Of a DNA stretch of 64,000 nt, positions 1 through 19,260 are shown in pieces. The stretch spans positions 5,877,192-5,941,191 of the forward strand of contig JAKJHU010000023.1 of NCBI GenBank assembly GCA_022316685.1. Direction: 5' to 3'. This DNA is from Progne subis subis (taxonomy: Eukaryota; Chordata; Aves; Passeriformes; Hirundinidae). Below the pieces are notes generated by a model. That model was not told the origin of the DNA. It made no database searches and was given only the letters and a program-made list of their open reading frames with translations. The stretch's first letter is position 1. Each line of letters begins with the position of its first letter. The position numbers and the translations under genes were made by a program.

Positions 1-4579
<4,579 letters not shown>

Positions 4580-4639
4580 CTACCGCGGCGGCGCCGGCAG
4601 CGCGGCGCGGCACAGCCCGCCGGCCCCGCGCGGCACGAG

Positions 4640-4668
4640 TGGGCATGTGCGAGCGCCGCACATGCCCA
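4640..4668. promoter_or_regulatory. Perfect 12-bp inverted repeat in the CpG island
   Basis: Arms 4640-4651 (TGGGCATGTGCG) and 4657-4668 (CGCACATGCCCA) are exact reverse complements separated by 5 bp. Each arm carries an E-box of the CATGTG/CACATG type. The arms also resemble an NRF1 half-element, and each is one mismatch from the p53 half-site RRRCWWGYYY. The location about 1 kb upstream of the PTCHD1 start codon suits a transcription-factor platform, but binding is not shown. Confidence 0.45.
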
Positions 4669-5744
4669 TTAGGGAGAGCGGGTGCCGGCGGCGGGGCTGT
4701 CCCTGCCCGTCTCACGGTCCCTGGCCGCCCGGCGTCGTCTCGGGAGCCGCCCCGGGCTGTCTCGTCGGTGCCCCGCCCGGGGAGCCCCGGCACCTGCCGG
4801 CGCCGCGCCTGCCCGGCGAGCGCTGCCGCTTCCCTCGGCGCGAACCGGCAAACCCCGGTGGCGTGTGGCTGAGCGCGCTGCCCACCTGCGTGTAGGTACA
4901 GACCGGCCCCGCCGATGCGATTCGGGGCGCGGCCTCGTCTTTAAACACAAATTGTATTTAAATAGCGGAAACGAGCACAGATACCCTGGCTATTGGCATA
5001 TTTGGGCACTCTGATTCCTAGCGCTGTTAGCTGGTCCAAGCTGCTGCTTCCCAATCCAAAGGTGTTGGTAATGCGAGTCCAGTTACTACCCAGGCCGGTG
5101 GTTTTACAAATCTGAGAATAGGAAGTTTCTGTTTGACAGCTGTTACATGTATTGCTGCACAAAACGGCAGTGGCTCCCTGTTTTCGTTGTTGATAGGCTG
5201 ACAGTCATCCTCCCTTTTACATTTCAGTAGCGTCTGACCTGAGCTAATGTTTTGTCATGGACGCTTCATACACAAAACCTTGTCTTCATTCCTGTCTCTT
5301 CACAGCTAGGTCACGCAGCTTGAATGCTAAACTCTTTCCATGTTTCACTTGTAGCGTGGTGAGCAAGACAGTGGTTTGATTGAGCACGGCCAGGGTCGGT
5401 AAGGTCCCATCTCCTGGTTCTTCTGGGTTTCATGCCTAAGACCAGGAATAACTCCTGTTGTTAACTCCTGCAGAGTGATCTGCCTGTGTGGTCAATGCAG
5501 CTGCATCTAGAGTGCCCAGCCCAGGGACGCTGGGGTTTGTAACACGATTGTGCCCCTGCTCAGTTCCACTCCCAAAAAAGGGGGAGGGTAATCTGTCCTA
5601 CGTAAGTTGGATACTGCTTGTATCAGTCCTACATAAGTTTAAAGAAGAAAATTCAATTTTAATGTATTTTAAAGAATATTTCAAAGGTGAACATAGAATC
5701 ACAGACATGGGAGAGGACTGGACCCGAGTTTAGGTGACTGTTCA

Positions 5745-5815
5745 CTACTAGGTCAGGCCTTGGAGCCCAGGTCTCTTGTCTCCCAGTGCAGCACTTTCCC
5801 CTCAGACTGTACACA
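5745..5815 (-). repeat. Probable tRNA-derived (MIR-type) SINE fragment
   Basis: The stretch containing GGAGCCCAGGTCTCTTGTCT and then CCCAGTGCAGCACTTTCC resembles the reverse complement of the tRNA-derived head of MIR elements (the form in which GAACCCAGGTCTC precedes a CAGTGCTCT-like segment). It is highly diverged, and the match is from memory. Confidence 0.35.
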
Positions 5816-6133
5816 GATCTTGAGCACAGGCTTACCTCATTGTGTGTCGTGGGAATGTCAGGATGTGCCTAGTGCTCTACATCATTAGCAACAAGTAAAG
5901 AACTTTTGTCATTGCTGCAGGCAGTATCATCTGTGCTGGTTTTTTTGGATCTCCATTAAAGATATTTTATCATTATTAAAAATGAAGGGAGATTATTAAT
6001 TGTTTCAGTAACCATCCAGTGGCCGATTCACAGTTCTCCAGGGTATCTCAGAAAAACTAGTTTGAGGATCCGACATCTAGCCCAGTTCTCAGCACATTGA
6101 CTTTGGGTAAGCTATAGGTGACCCCAGGAAGAC

Positions 6134-6182
6134 TCAAAGAATCATTTGAGATCATTGAACCCAACCATTAACAATATATATG
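6134..6182 (-). repeat. Short CR1 LINE 3'-end fragment
   Basis: The stretch reads AAAGAATCATTTGAG, ATCATTGAACCCAACCATTAAC, corresponding to the reverse complement of the CR1 3' terminus in which the ATTCT-type terminal repeat is followed by the GATCATTGAGTCCAACCATTAAC segment. Only about 50 bp is recognisable. Confidence 0.6.
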
Positions 6183-7050
6183 CATTTTTGCAGGGGTATA
6201 GAGGAAAAAACGGATGGATCAGCAATTCTGCTGGATGTTTCTCTGCCTTCTCAGAGCAGTGTCAGTTTTACTGCCTGTAGTAACCAGCATCAGGCTGCGC
6301 TGTTAGCTGCAGTGGAAATGATGTCTTTCCAAAGAGAGTCATATGTTCTCATCCCACAAAATTTCTGCCTCTCTTTGGCCCAAGGAATTGCCCTGCCTTT
6401 GTCTGTGGGGTTGCCCATAGGGAAGGGACATTCAGGGGAATGTGGGGCAGCTTGAGCTACCAGAGCTGAGCTGTGTGTGCTGGAACTGCACTGAGCGCAT
6501 TACAATGCCACAGGCACCCCGTGGATATTACCAAACCGGAGGGGAAACCTACACACTCCTGACTCTGCAGGCAGTGAAATCACCTTGTTACTGAGGATCA
6601 TTGCTCTGGCACTGCAGAAATTGCCATCCAAACGCATTCTGTGGGAATGTGGCTGTCAGGAGCGGAACAGCTGGAGGCCTCCCACGGCACTCTGTGAAGA
6701 CCAAAGCCCGGTGAGCTCTCGCCTCTGTTGCGGGGGGACGCTGGCGGCACGTGCCCCGCAGCGAGCACTGAGCATCGACCTGCTCTGCATTTCTTTTGGA
6801 GCGAAATGGGAGGGTAGGATTTCTATCTATATGTGTGCCACTCCGCTACGGCTCTGAATGGCGCTTTACAAAATAGATAATGATGTCTCATTGCTCCAGA
6901 GAGTTTCCAAACTAAATTAAGAGAGAATGAATGGGAAGAGATGGCCGTACAATGAGGTGCAGATGCTGGGAATAGGGATAGTGAGGCGGGGGAGCAATAT
7001 GATTATGTCCTTTCAAAGCAAACGCCTCAGGGTAGCTACTTTTGGGGACA

Positions 7051-7060
7051 GAGTATAAAA
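7051..7060 (+). promoter_or_regulatory. Isolated strong TATA motif
   Basis: TATAAAAGGG sits in mixed-composition sequence with a short perfect inverted repeat (TCTGCTCT, 2 bp, AGAGCAGA) about 50 bp downstream at 7110-7127. No ORF of note or repeat family was recognised around it. It could be a chance match, a noncoding-RNA promoter or part of a decayed element. Confidence 0.2.
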
Positions 7061-10000
7061 GGGAGATGGGGAAGATGTGACTCAAAGGCAGCATCTGCAC
7101 GGGGTTCAAGTCTGCTCTGAAGAGCAGATTTGTCCTCTGGGGAGCATTTGTTGACTCTCAGGTCCCCGCAGAAATACTGCCTTGACCCGCGCTCAGAAGC
7201 TCTCAAGGCCAGACAGGTCAGGTGGATTAGCACGAGGCCATGGTGTCATTCCCAGGCTCTGCAAGGCCTTGGTGGGTTCATGCAACCCACAGCCCAGGCC
7301 AGAGGGCTTTAGGATGACTTGAACATCCAGAAATGAGCATGTCTTTATGCATCTGCTCAAATCTTGTTACGATGGGAAGTTTTAAAACTGATGTGAGAGG
7401 AGGAAGTTGACAAGGTTTTATTTAAAATAACCTTGTTCTCCTACCTCCCCAAAAGTGTTCCAATGAAGGAAAAAACTGAGGAGTGGTGGAGGAGGGGATT
7501 CCTGATGAGTAACTTCAGATGAGTGAAGAGGGCCTAGGGGAAAGGAAAGGTGTCAGGAGCAGCTGGGATGGCTTTGGGAGGCATGCAGAGAATCAGGATT
7601 TTGCATTGTTTAGTTAGGCATGAGGAACCACATGTGGTTTAGGAGCATGTGCAGGGGATTTAGTGCTGCGAATGGGGAATGTTTTTTGCAACAGGGCACT
7701 GAGCAAAGTGTAATGCAGGTTCGTGCTGGAGCTTGGAGAGGATGAGGTTACCCACAGTGAGGAGATGGGTAACAAAGATTTGGTTTTTTTAAAGAAAACT
7801 AAAAAGAAAAATTTTGAGGAGAGTTTGATAATTATGGTTAGACTCTTAAGGGTTGCGAAACCTTTTTTAGTAACACTGGTTGTGTTATGCTCGTGATACT
7901 GGCTGAAAGCCTTGCTGGTGACATGGAATGACCCTGTGCTTTGTGCCAAGGGATCAAGACAGCATGTAGCCAGTCCAGGATGGCTGGGGAGAGAAGTAGC
8001 TCTCATTGCATCACCTGACCAAGCTCTGCTCTGTATTTCTTGACCTCAGGTCTGGGACCTGGGACAATGCCAAGTAAATAGGTGAAGGCACAGACAAGGT
8101 TAATGATAATCTCCCATTGCTGATCGGTGAGGGACCCTCACAACTTGCAACTTTTGTCCATTTGTAATTAACAGAAAAGTGAAGCAGGAGGCACCCTCCT
8201 TATTTCCAGACAGGGCTCCATCAATAGTAAGAATAGTATACAAAAGTATCACTCTTTTCACTTCTATGTGCCGCACTTCTTCCAGAAGGATGACAATTTT
8301 CTGGTACTAAAAAAGGCTTGGGAACTAAAAGCAACCTTGGGAAATTGACAGCTGGTCTCAGTGCAGTTAGTAGTTTACATTTAATCAGTTTAATATTTAA
8401 TTCACTTGCCTCTTTTCCTCTCCCCAGTCCCACCTGTTTTTGGCTGGGAACAAGGAGTGGGGCATCATGGGCGCAAACAGCATAATCAGAGCTCAAGAAC
8501 CCCAAAACTAAGGTGACTTTTTAAACTGTGCAACCAGAGAAAGAAGAAATGAAATAGAGGAACAAAGCAGCATCACAGCCCGTGTATTCCCTCTCTACAC
8601 CAGTCCTTTGGGTTGTGAAGGATGGGGCTGTCTCAAGAACAGCTGCCTTCTTAACCCAGTGTACAGACCAGGAAGCAATACCCTGCCAAGGGACGGCCAC
8701 ACATTTGGCAATCTGCATCCTACAAATTTCATTGCTGGAATTCAAGATGGCTGATTTCTTACCTCCCTGAAACAGATTACTGACAAAATCAGTCATGCTG
8801 GAATGTTTCTTCAGTATGTGTAAGCCCCTAATGTTCACCAAACGGAAGGGATCAGAGGGACAAAGATGAGGAAGAGCTATGGCTGTGCATGCCCTTCGAT
8901 GTTGCACTTCCCCGTGCCCTGACGTGCTGCCACCCGTGACACGACGGGCACACTCCACACATTGGACTTGCTAATGCAGATCTTGGGAGAAATCACAGAA
9001 CTGAAATACCTTTTTGCATCTGCTGAAAGGAAAGAAAGCTTCTCTCCTGCGTGACAACATCTCTTCTTTGCAATCTGTCCTGTAAAATGCAAATATGTAA
9101 ATGCTCCTCTCTGGCCTGTTCCTCCAGGTGGATAGAGACATATATGAAAACAATGTAAATCACCAAGAAATACTTTGGCAGCTGGCACCTGATTCTTTCC
9201 CAAGTGCCCTGGTGGTCACTCTTCGGCAGCTCTTTGCTGATTCATGAGGACTGCTAAGAGAAAGCATGTGTGACATCTTTTTACAGAGTGTAATAGAAGG
9301 AGGAAAGTGCCCTGTGTGGCTGGAACTGCAGTTCCATGGTCTGAGATGCTCCATTAGCCTGATCCTGGCAGTGATGATACAAAAACTGGAAATCCCCAGT
9401 TGTACCATTAATATGAATAGATTGGAAAAAAAAAAAAAAGAAATCCTGGAATGTAACAGGGAGCCAGTAAGCCTGTGCTTTTTTTTTCTTTCTTTCTTTT
9501 TTTTTAAATTTTTTTCTTCCCGCCCCGCAACTTGTATGAAAGCTCAGTAGAGGGGAAGGATGGATCTGTTCCCTTGCATATTGGCATAGGCTGCACAAAA
9601 CCACTGCTCTGCTTTTATTTGAGTTCCTCTCTATTTCGTTAGATTTGCTTCTTGAGCTGAAACTTTTGGGTCTCTCTCTGGCTATGTTTTTGTCTCCACC
9701 ATCTGATATTTGTGATTGACCAGACTATTAATCATGGCCTCTCACCTGTTTATTTTAAAAGAGTGTCTGCTGACACTTCGGCCAGGCCTAGGGAAAGGTC
9801 TTTCCTTCACTGTAAATAACAATGGCCTGATAAAAAAAGAGTCCTTCCTTGCAGAAATGTGGATTAAGTTCTTGTTTTGAAATGCAGTCTGAATGGTCCT
9901 GATGTACTGAAATGTTACAGCTAATATAAGCAGACGAGTCAATTTACAGCTTTCATACTACATTTTAAGAAACAAAACAAGCAGACGACAACACAATAAA

Positions 10001-10669
10001 TCTGCTTGGTATCCCGGTCTGTTTGATGTTTACTGAATGCAGTTGTATTAGACAACTGGATGATGCAGCTTTCTAAAAAAAATAGAAAATGCACAAATTT
10101 TATCAAGAATGTGAATTTATCTAAAGAGGAGGACAGACTTAAACAGTATATCCTTTGGGAAAAATGTCTGTGGGCCAATGAAGAGGCGTTGCTGTGTATG
10201 TGTTACCCTGCGTGCACAATTCAAAGTTCTCATTGGAATAACCCTGATTATTCTGATATTGGAATACTACTAGAAAAGGAATTATAATATTCAGGGTTCT
10301 GGGGACCAAAATAGAAAAGAGGTTTCATTTGTGGAGTTTTAAAATTATTTTAAGAAAGTAGGTATTTTTAATTTAACTATCATGGTTAAGTGTATAAAAT
10401 GTATGACTTCTCTACTTTAAAGGTAAAGCACTGCTTTAAGAGACAAGTTAATATAAAACAAAACATTAACTAGGAGTTTAGTAAATATGTCTGGAGATAC
10501 TGGTATTTTTGGCACAGTGTAACTCCTAGAATAGTGTGAATGTTTTTATTTTGTTATATGCCTTCATACAAAAATGGGCAAAAGAAGTAGGTTGCAAGTG
10601 AAAGCAGAAGAAAACACATAGAGCTATTAAAATAGGTTAACATCTGATTTCAGATTTAGGAATGAATAC

Positions 10670-10775
10670 GTACATATGCACATGTGAATGCACATCTATA
10701 TGTGAAGGCACACACATGCACTACATATATGGAATATATATAAGTGCTTATTTATATTTATTATATATATATTTA
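10670..10775. repeat. AT/CA-rich simple-sequence patch
   Basis: A degenerate mixture of CACATG, ATATAT and TATTTATAT motifs surrounds 10735-10775. It is low complexity and appears non-coding. Confidence 0.6.
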
Positions 10776-10879
10776 CATAGGCCTAAATAAAAGCAGGAGA
10801 TGTTTAAGTTGGATACTAAAAATGCTTTTTAATGGTGACACTTTTCTAATAGTAACGTGGAGCAGCAGGGTCACCTGAG

Positions 10880-11040
10880 GAGGGTGCAGGCTTTCCACTA
10901 CTTGTGGATTTTAAAAGCAAGCTGGATAAGTGTGTAAGGCGTGATGTAAGTATTGCTAATCCCACTTTGGTGTAGAAGAATGGACGAGGTATCTTCGAGG
11001 ACTCTGTCAGACAGCATTATTTTCTGTGACTCTAAGATAT
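10880..11040 (+). repeat. Old CR1 LINE 3'-end copy
   Basis: The order of segments follows the CR1 3' region on the plus strand: an ACTTGTGGATTTTAAAAGCAAGCTGGATAAG-like part, then a GATGTAAGTATTGCTAATCC part, a GACGAGGTATCTTCGAGGACT part, and a final TTTTCTGTGACTCTA remnant of the terminal repeat. It is heavily diverged, so an early-avian or older insertion is likely. Confidence 0.6.
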
Positions 11041-11664
11041 GGACAATATGAATAGGTTAGATGTCACATTTCCACGTCTGATGAAGTATAAGAAAAATAG
11101 CCTGTGATTTGCGGTTGCAAAGAGACTTATTACTGAGCACAGTGAACAGCCCTTACTTAGCTCATCTACTTCCTCTTTCAAGAGAAAATGTGGGTTTGAT
11201 GTAAGTCCCTGACAGAACAGCCAAGTTGTGTAGACAGGGGTGATCAACCTATTTCTGCCCTGCTTTACTTCTTCATATTCTGTCTTACATCCCCTTTACA
11301 GCCTTTGGCTAGGCTTTGTGTCTCTAAGGCTGTTAGTAAAAACAATTATCTAAATATGTATTACAGATGTACAGCTTTGGGACAGCACACTGACTCAGAA
11401 TTGTCTTCGTACTGCTCTGTCACATTCTTCCATCTCCATCTAGATTGCATATTGAGTCATATTGACAGTGTTGTTGGCTATAAAATAAGAGACCTTCAGT
11501 AAAGGACATTTTTTAAAAAAAAAGCCCTGTAATTTTTCTCCAGTCTTTCAGAATGTCTTTATGGACGGGTATCAGATTGACTAGATTTTTAGACAATATC
11601 ACAGGGGTTTTGCATCATTTATAGGATGCAGCATAGATGACAGACCAAGGACTGAAAGCTGTTG

Positions 11665-11800
11665 GAATCAGTTTCTACAACTGCTGTGTTGCTGTAGGCA
11701 ATTCACTTTTATTCTCTCCTTGCCTCAGTTTCCCCATCTTTAAAACTGGGATGATAAAGGTTGTCTTCCTCTTACAGGGAGTAGAATGACCATAATCAGC
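11665..11800 (+). repeat. MIR SINE
   Basis: The core and downstream part of MIR are recognisable: CTTGCCTCAGTTTCCCCATC, then TTTAAAACTGGGATGATAA and a pyrimidine-rich CTTACAGGG segment. This corresponds to the MIR segment normally read as CCTCAGTTTCCCCATCTGTAAAA. MIR copies are ancient amniote SINEs, so this is an old, immobile relic. Confidence 0.8.
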
Positions 11801-13604
11801 AATTTAACAGCATTTAGGAAATACAAGTATGATAAACCAGTGCAGAGTTTTGTTCAGCCCAGAGAACCCTTACCATAAGATCATTCTTAACATTATACTT
11901 TGTTATGTTTTATCAACTGTTTTTAAATGTTGTCATGAGCCAAGTAATATAATGAATTGTAAAAGGAAGGTGAGTTTTACCTACTCTTTAACCAGCCCAT
12001 TTTCAACTTCCCACAAATATGGATCCCAGATGGCCATTGTTACAGCCCTGCACCAGTGCTTTCTTGACAAACACCAGAAAATTGCACCAGGGATGTGTTT
12101 GTCAGCAGTTTGGATGAGCCTCTGTGCTGCTGTACCTCTGTGCTGCTGTCCTTTCTGTCTGTCACAAACATATCTTTCCCCTGACAGATGAACAAAACAA
12201 AACAGCCACATTATCATAAAGCAAGGGATTTGCCATCCTTACACTCCTCATATTAACGTGTTCACTAAAAACGTACCACAACCATATTAAAATAGCTCCT
12301 AAAAATATCCCATTACTTGCTTACCTAACCACACTGCCATGTAAAGAATATGCAGGACATTAGGAGAAGGTTTCTCTGAGTACTGTATTTAGGGTAAGAC
12401 AACAGTCTGCCTGTTTTTATTTTTAAGTACTAAAAGTCTCTCATGACAAAGCACGGATTATTGTACAGTGCTGGAAGAAACCCACATCAGTAAGTCACAG
12501 GTGTACCTTTTACGAGCAGGTGAAATGCATACAGTCTTTGAGAGAGGTCAGTTTTTCTTAAGGTACACATTTTCAGTTTAGAACCCTCAGATAATTAAGC
12601 AGATGTGTATTCAAAATAAGAAAACATTGGATTCCTTTTTCTCTTACATGCTTTTCATAGGACTGGCTTGATTTTCCAATTGTTCCTGATGTTTCTGAGA
12701 TAAAAAAAGAGAAGCAGGGAATTATCCTGCTGTATGATATACATTTGATCTTTACAGAGTTTTCGGGCTTGCTTTCTGTGAGAGCTGCATTCCAAGCAGC
12801 GCTTTCTGTTCATGAATATAGAATTACATTACTGTAAATGTTACACGTTGCTTTACATTTTAATTGAGGAGCTGGTGTTCTACCTGGGTGAGTGCCCATC
12901 AGCATTAGATGACACACAATTAAAGCAGAGTGTCTAAACCTAATTTTCTAAGGCAAATGTTCAAAATCGCATCTGTGCCTATTTTTGGATCAAAACCCCT
13001 TATCAAGCTGCACAGTGGCTTTCCTTGCAAATCCGAATGTGCAGACCATGGCAGTATGAATCATCAGCCTGCCTCTGATCAGCATTCAGGGTATATTCTG
13101 GTTTGTGTATAATACTAATTGAGTTTGGCTTTGCACCTGAAAGCACACACTTTATTTTGACTGCATGGGAATATCATACAAGCAAAGACTTCTATATTTC
13201 AATGAAATTTACTGTACATTTGAGGAACTCATTAAGAGGAATTTTTTTTTTTCTCCCCTCAAGGCTGCTGCAAGTTTACATTTTGGTTCATGGGAGATGA
13301 ATTTTATTCCTAAAACTAAAATCAGTATTTCATTATTGTGTAATATTTACGTCACAGCAGTACTTAGAGCTTCCTCTTGCTGTTCCTGTAAAATTCTTCC
13401 AAAATTCAGTAAATCATAATAATTTCCAAAGTCACTATTTGCACATGCTAAGCAGATGGTTCCTAAGAGATGGCTGCTTAAACCACACCGAGTATTTAGC
13501 ATGCTCAGTTTGGGGCTTTGCAATTGCTTTTTTTGGAAGCCAGGGGCTGCTCTGGTCCCTGGCAATTCTGCTAAGTTCAGGGAGATTGTTTTCCTGTATT
13601 TTTT

Positions 13605-13645
13605 TCCTCTCTCTCTCTCTCTCTTTTTTTTTTTTTTTTTTTTTT
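13605..13645. repeat. (CT)n followed by T22
   Basis: About nine CT dinucleotides lead into 22 consecutive T, ending at 13645. It is a simple polypyrimidine tract and produces lysine-rich or phenylalanine-rich false frames on the two strands. Confidence 0.9.
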
Positions 13646-15023
13646 AAATGCATCCTTCTCTGATATGATGGAAGGTGAATTAGCCTGACTGACATGGAGA
13701 GGAAGAGAGGTACATGAAGATACAGAAATCTTAGGCAGCTGATGGAAAATAATGGTGCAGAGGGGAGCTGGGCCCAGCAGGTGGGATAAAACAGTGAGAG
13801 CATGAATCCTGGTCTTGAGGAACACATTACTTAGAGGAATGGAAAATGAACAGGGAGAAGTGTCTTTCACCATCACCATACATCACCCTTCTTTGTGTTT
13901 GTGTATCTCTTCTGTTGCCAGAGAAGACTAATGACAATCACGTAAAGGGAATGTTTTATTCTCCCTTGAAAAGTTTTCTTCTCAGCTTGTGGGGTCAAAG
14001 TCTGTATATTAAGTCTTCAGATCTCTCAGTGGGTCCTCTGATAATGCATTCAGGGACTTGTGTGGGGGATGGGAAGCCATTTGTTTTAGAGACCTCTGTC
14101 CCCACCCCCAGCCCCATTCCAGAATTAATATGCAGATATGTATTCAAGAGCATTCATATTGCAGAGTCAGGCACTGAAATGTTCAGGAGCACCTAAATTC
14201 GGGTGCCAAAAGGACATTAATTTGGCCTTAGTGCAAACACACATTTTACTTGAATGCTGACGCCTTAGGTTTTTTAGGATTAAGCCATTCCTTTTTAGGT
14301 GTCCAGGGTCAGTTTAGGAAGGGGTCAGAGCTGCGTTGGAATGAGTCTGTTCCCTGCAGGCCAGACCCTGCATCATTTGCTATAGGTGCTGGAATGTGGC
14401 TGTGACTGGAACAAGAGGAAATGTGTTTTTAAAGAAAAGACTCAAGAGTTACATAGCTGTACACCCTCTTGCACATCAGACTTTGTCCTCACCTCTCACT
14501 GCTATGTCTGACTGCCTGAAGACTCATTTAAGAGCTGGGAAGCAGAGTTTTGTCTGGGTAAGAGTATGGGAGGCAAGGGCTTGAGTGGACAACAGCTGCA
14601 GGAAGGTGGCTGAACTCAGCTTTGGCTTCTGAAATTTGTTATCTGTCTTCTTATCAGGGCTGGGAGATCCTCTGAGTGAAACAGAAAGTCATGGTAAGTG
14701 ACACTGATCCCTGGGTCACTGATGTGTAGCCAGAGGTCCAGGTGGCATGGAATGGCCTGGACAAAGGTAAAACTGGCTGCAGCTTCATAGAGGAAAGGGA
14801 GTAGGATACGAAGAGTGGCCAGGCCAAACTCACAGATGTGAGAAAAAAGGTAATGAAAAAGGGAAACCTTCAGTGAGGTGGAGTTCAGGGTCGAGAGTGA
14901 CTGCTAAGCTCCAGCATCTCTTGGTAAAGCTTTGTAATTTCTTCCCATTTGCTGAGTCTCTGCTGCTTTCAGCATTCTTTGGGTATGCCACCAGCCCGCT
15001 GATGCATCAGCCACAGACTGTAA

Positions 15024-17168
<2,145 letters not shown>

Positions 17169-17180
17169 TAGGGCGCTGGT

Positions 17181-18777
17181 GTGGCACTTTGGGAAAACCG
17201 GCCAAAAATCCCTGAATAAGCGGCTGGTGCTGCTGGCGCGATGCTGCGTTAAGCATATGGGTGTTACCCTGCCAGCATAACGAGCATGAAGTAGTACAGT
17301 ATTTCTGCCCCAAAGAAATGGTCCATTTCTGCTCTTTGGGGTTTTGTTCACCTTCCACATAGACAGGTGAGTGCTGCTGCAGGGAAGAAAGGCAAATCCA
17401 ATGCTATGGAAAAGCGAGCCAGAAGGTGCAGACAGCCGGGGAGTGCCCAGGTGCGGCACTGGAGTGTAGCGAGTCAGAGGATTCCTGAGCAGCAGCGGCA
17501 GCAGCAGAGTGTCTCTGAGTAAGTGTCAGAGTGTCTTGGCAACAGTACAAGATGTCTGCAACTTTCCTTCACTTATGCAGAAAACACGTCGTGTAGGCAG
17601 TGCAGTGGTGCGTGAACACAGCAGTGTAGGCTTGAGTTTGAAATATTTGCATTGAAAGCAAAGGCTTGTTTGGTCGGTGTAGGGAGACTGAAAATTTTGT
17701 GACAGAGGCTATGGCATTTCTCTCCCTGGCCATTAATTGGTTGTTACAAATCTGCAGTGCAGTAATTTTCTCTCCCTGTTATTTTTTGTTTTTCCTCTTT
17801 CCCCCTCCTTTCTTCTTCCTTCCAATTATTTATTCTAATAGTAATATTAGTTTTCAGTGCTGTAGAACATGAACTAGTTTCTTTGGTAACCAAGTCGGTT
17901 ACACACCCACACAAAGTTAGAATCTGCTAGGTGCAGACGTTTTCTCTTTTAGAAAAGATGTGGGTTTTGAAAAGCACAGCAGTAGGGCAGCAGTATATGT
18001 CTCAGGGAGTTGGTTCAGAAGTCCCATATACCATATGCAGATTTATATGTAAATCCTGATCTTTTGTTTACGCACACATATGGAACTTGAATAAACTACC
18101 AATACATTGGTATCTCCAGTGACTTCAAGATTATATACTTCTTGTCCCACTATTTCATTCTTCCCACTTTCTCCCTCACTCCTACCCACTTGTAGAGAAT
18201 ACGTAGCTGTGAAAGAGCATGCAGGGATACAACACCTGTGAATAAGCCTGCAAATATATGCTGCATTTCTTCTTGATTTACTTGGTGCAAGTAGAAATTT
18301 GGCCCATTTCTTAATCTGTCCCCTGAAATTAGAGAGATGAAATGCAGCAGATTTTGTAGATAACTTCTTTTAAGGGATTTAAGTAAAAAGTTGACCTTTC
18401 TGTTTTGATTAGATTTTGAAAGCAAATAGCTACACACGGGATTAAAACCAATTTGTAAGCATGAATTGCAAAAATTAATGTGATTTATAATGTCTGTCAT
18501 ATTGTCCTTGATCATGATCAGTAGTTCAGTTTATAGCAGAAGCAGAAACCTGTAGATTTTATTGCAATTTTTTTCTAGAGACACGTCAAATCCTGACGTA
18601 ATTAAAGCATGTACCTTTTTAAACACACTTCCCTTGTTCTTTTATATGAGGCAAGAAGGCACACTATAGTACCTGAGAATTGAGAGGCTGAGCCTGGCAA
18701 GGCCATTTCATTGTTCTTGTCTGAATGAAATGTTAAAAAGAAACAAACAATAAATAGGTAAGAGTGAATGAGAGGTC
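17181..18777. other. Intergenic, no gene seen
   Basis: Composition returns from GC-rich to AT-leaning unique sequence. There is no recognisable exon, repeat family or RNA gene. Short frames at 17666-17872 (+) and 18150-18515 (-) show nothing recognisable. Confidence 0.7.
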
Positions 18778-19260
18778 TTTCCTTTCCTTTCCTTTCCTTT
18801 CCTTTCCTTTCCTTTCCTTTCCTTTCCTTTCCTTTCCTTTCCTTTCCTTTCCTTTCCTTTCCTTTCCTTTCCTTTCCTTTCCTTTCCTTTCCTTTCCTTT
18901 CCTTTCCTTTCCTTTCCTTTCCTTTCCTTTCCTTCCTTTCCTTTCCTTTCCTTTCCTTTCCTTTCCTTTCCTTTCCTTCCTTTCCTTTCCTTTCCTTTCC
19001 TTTCCTTTCCTTTCCTTTCCTTTCCTTTCCTTTCCTTTCCTTTCCTTTCCTTTCCTTTCCTTTCCTTTCCTTTCCTTTCCTTTCCTTTCCTTTCCTTTCC
19101 TTTCCTTTCCTTTCCTTTCCTTTCCTTTCCTTTCCTTTCCTTTCCTTTCCTTTCCTTTCCTTTCCTTTCCTTTCCTTTCCTTTCCTTTCCTTTCCTTTCC
19201 TTTCCTTTCCTTTCCTTTCCTTTCCTTTCCTTTCCTTTCCTTTCCTTTCCTTTCCTTTCC
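18778..19260. repeat. (CCTTT)n pentanucleotide array, about 97 units
   Basis: About 483 bp of CCTTT is uninterrupted except for two 4-bp units (CCTT) near 18931 and 18976. It is pure pyrimidine on the plus strand and pure purine on the minus strand. The two short units divide the array into blocks of about 30, 8 and 57 units. All the Phe-Leu-Ser-Phe-Pro and Lys-Glu-Arg-Lys-Gly frames here are repeat artefacts. Confidence 0.98.

Larger units (their letters stand above)
4946..10880. other. Intergenic 5' flank, no gene seen
   Basis: The composition is AT-leaning and mixed. It contains a MIR-type fragment near 5.75 kb, a CR1 fragment at 6.14 kb, an isolated TATAAAAGGG at 7051-7060, T-rich stretches near 9481-9520, and an AT/CA-rich microsatellite-like patch at 10670-10775. 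No conserved coding exon or RNA gene was recognised. All open frames are short and featureless. Confidence 0.7.
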
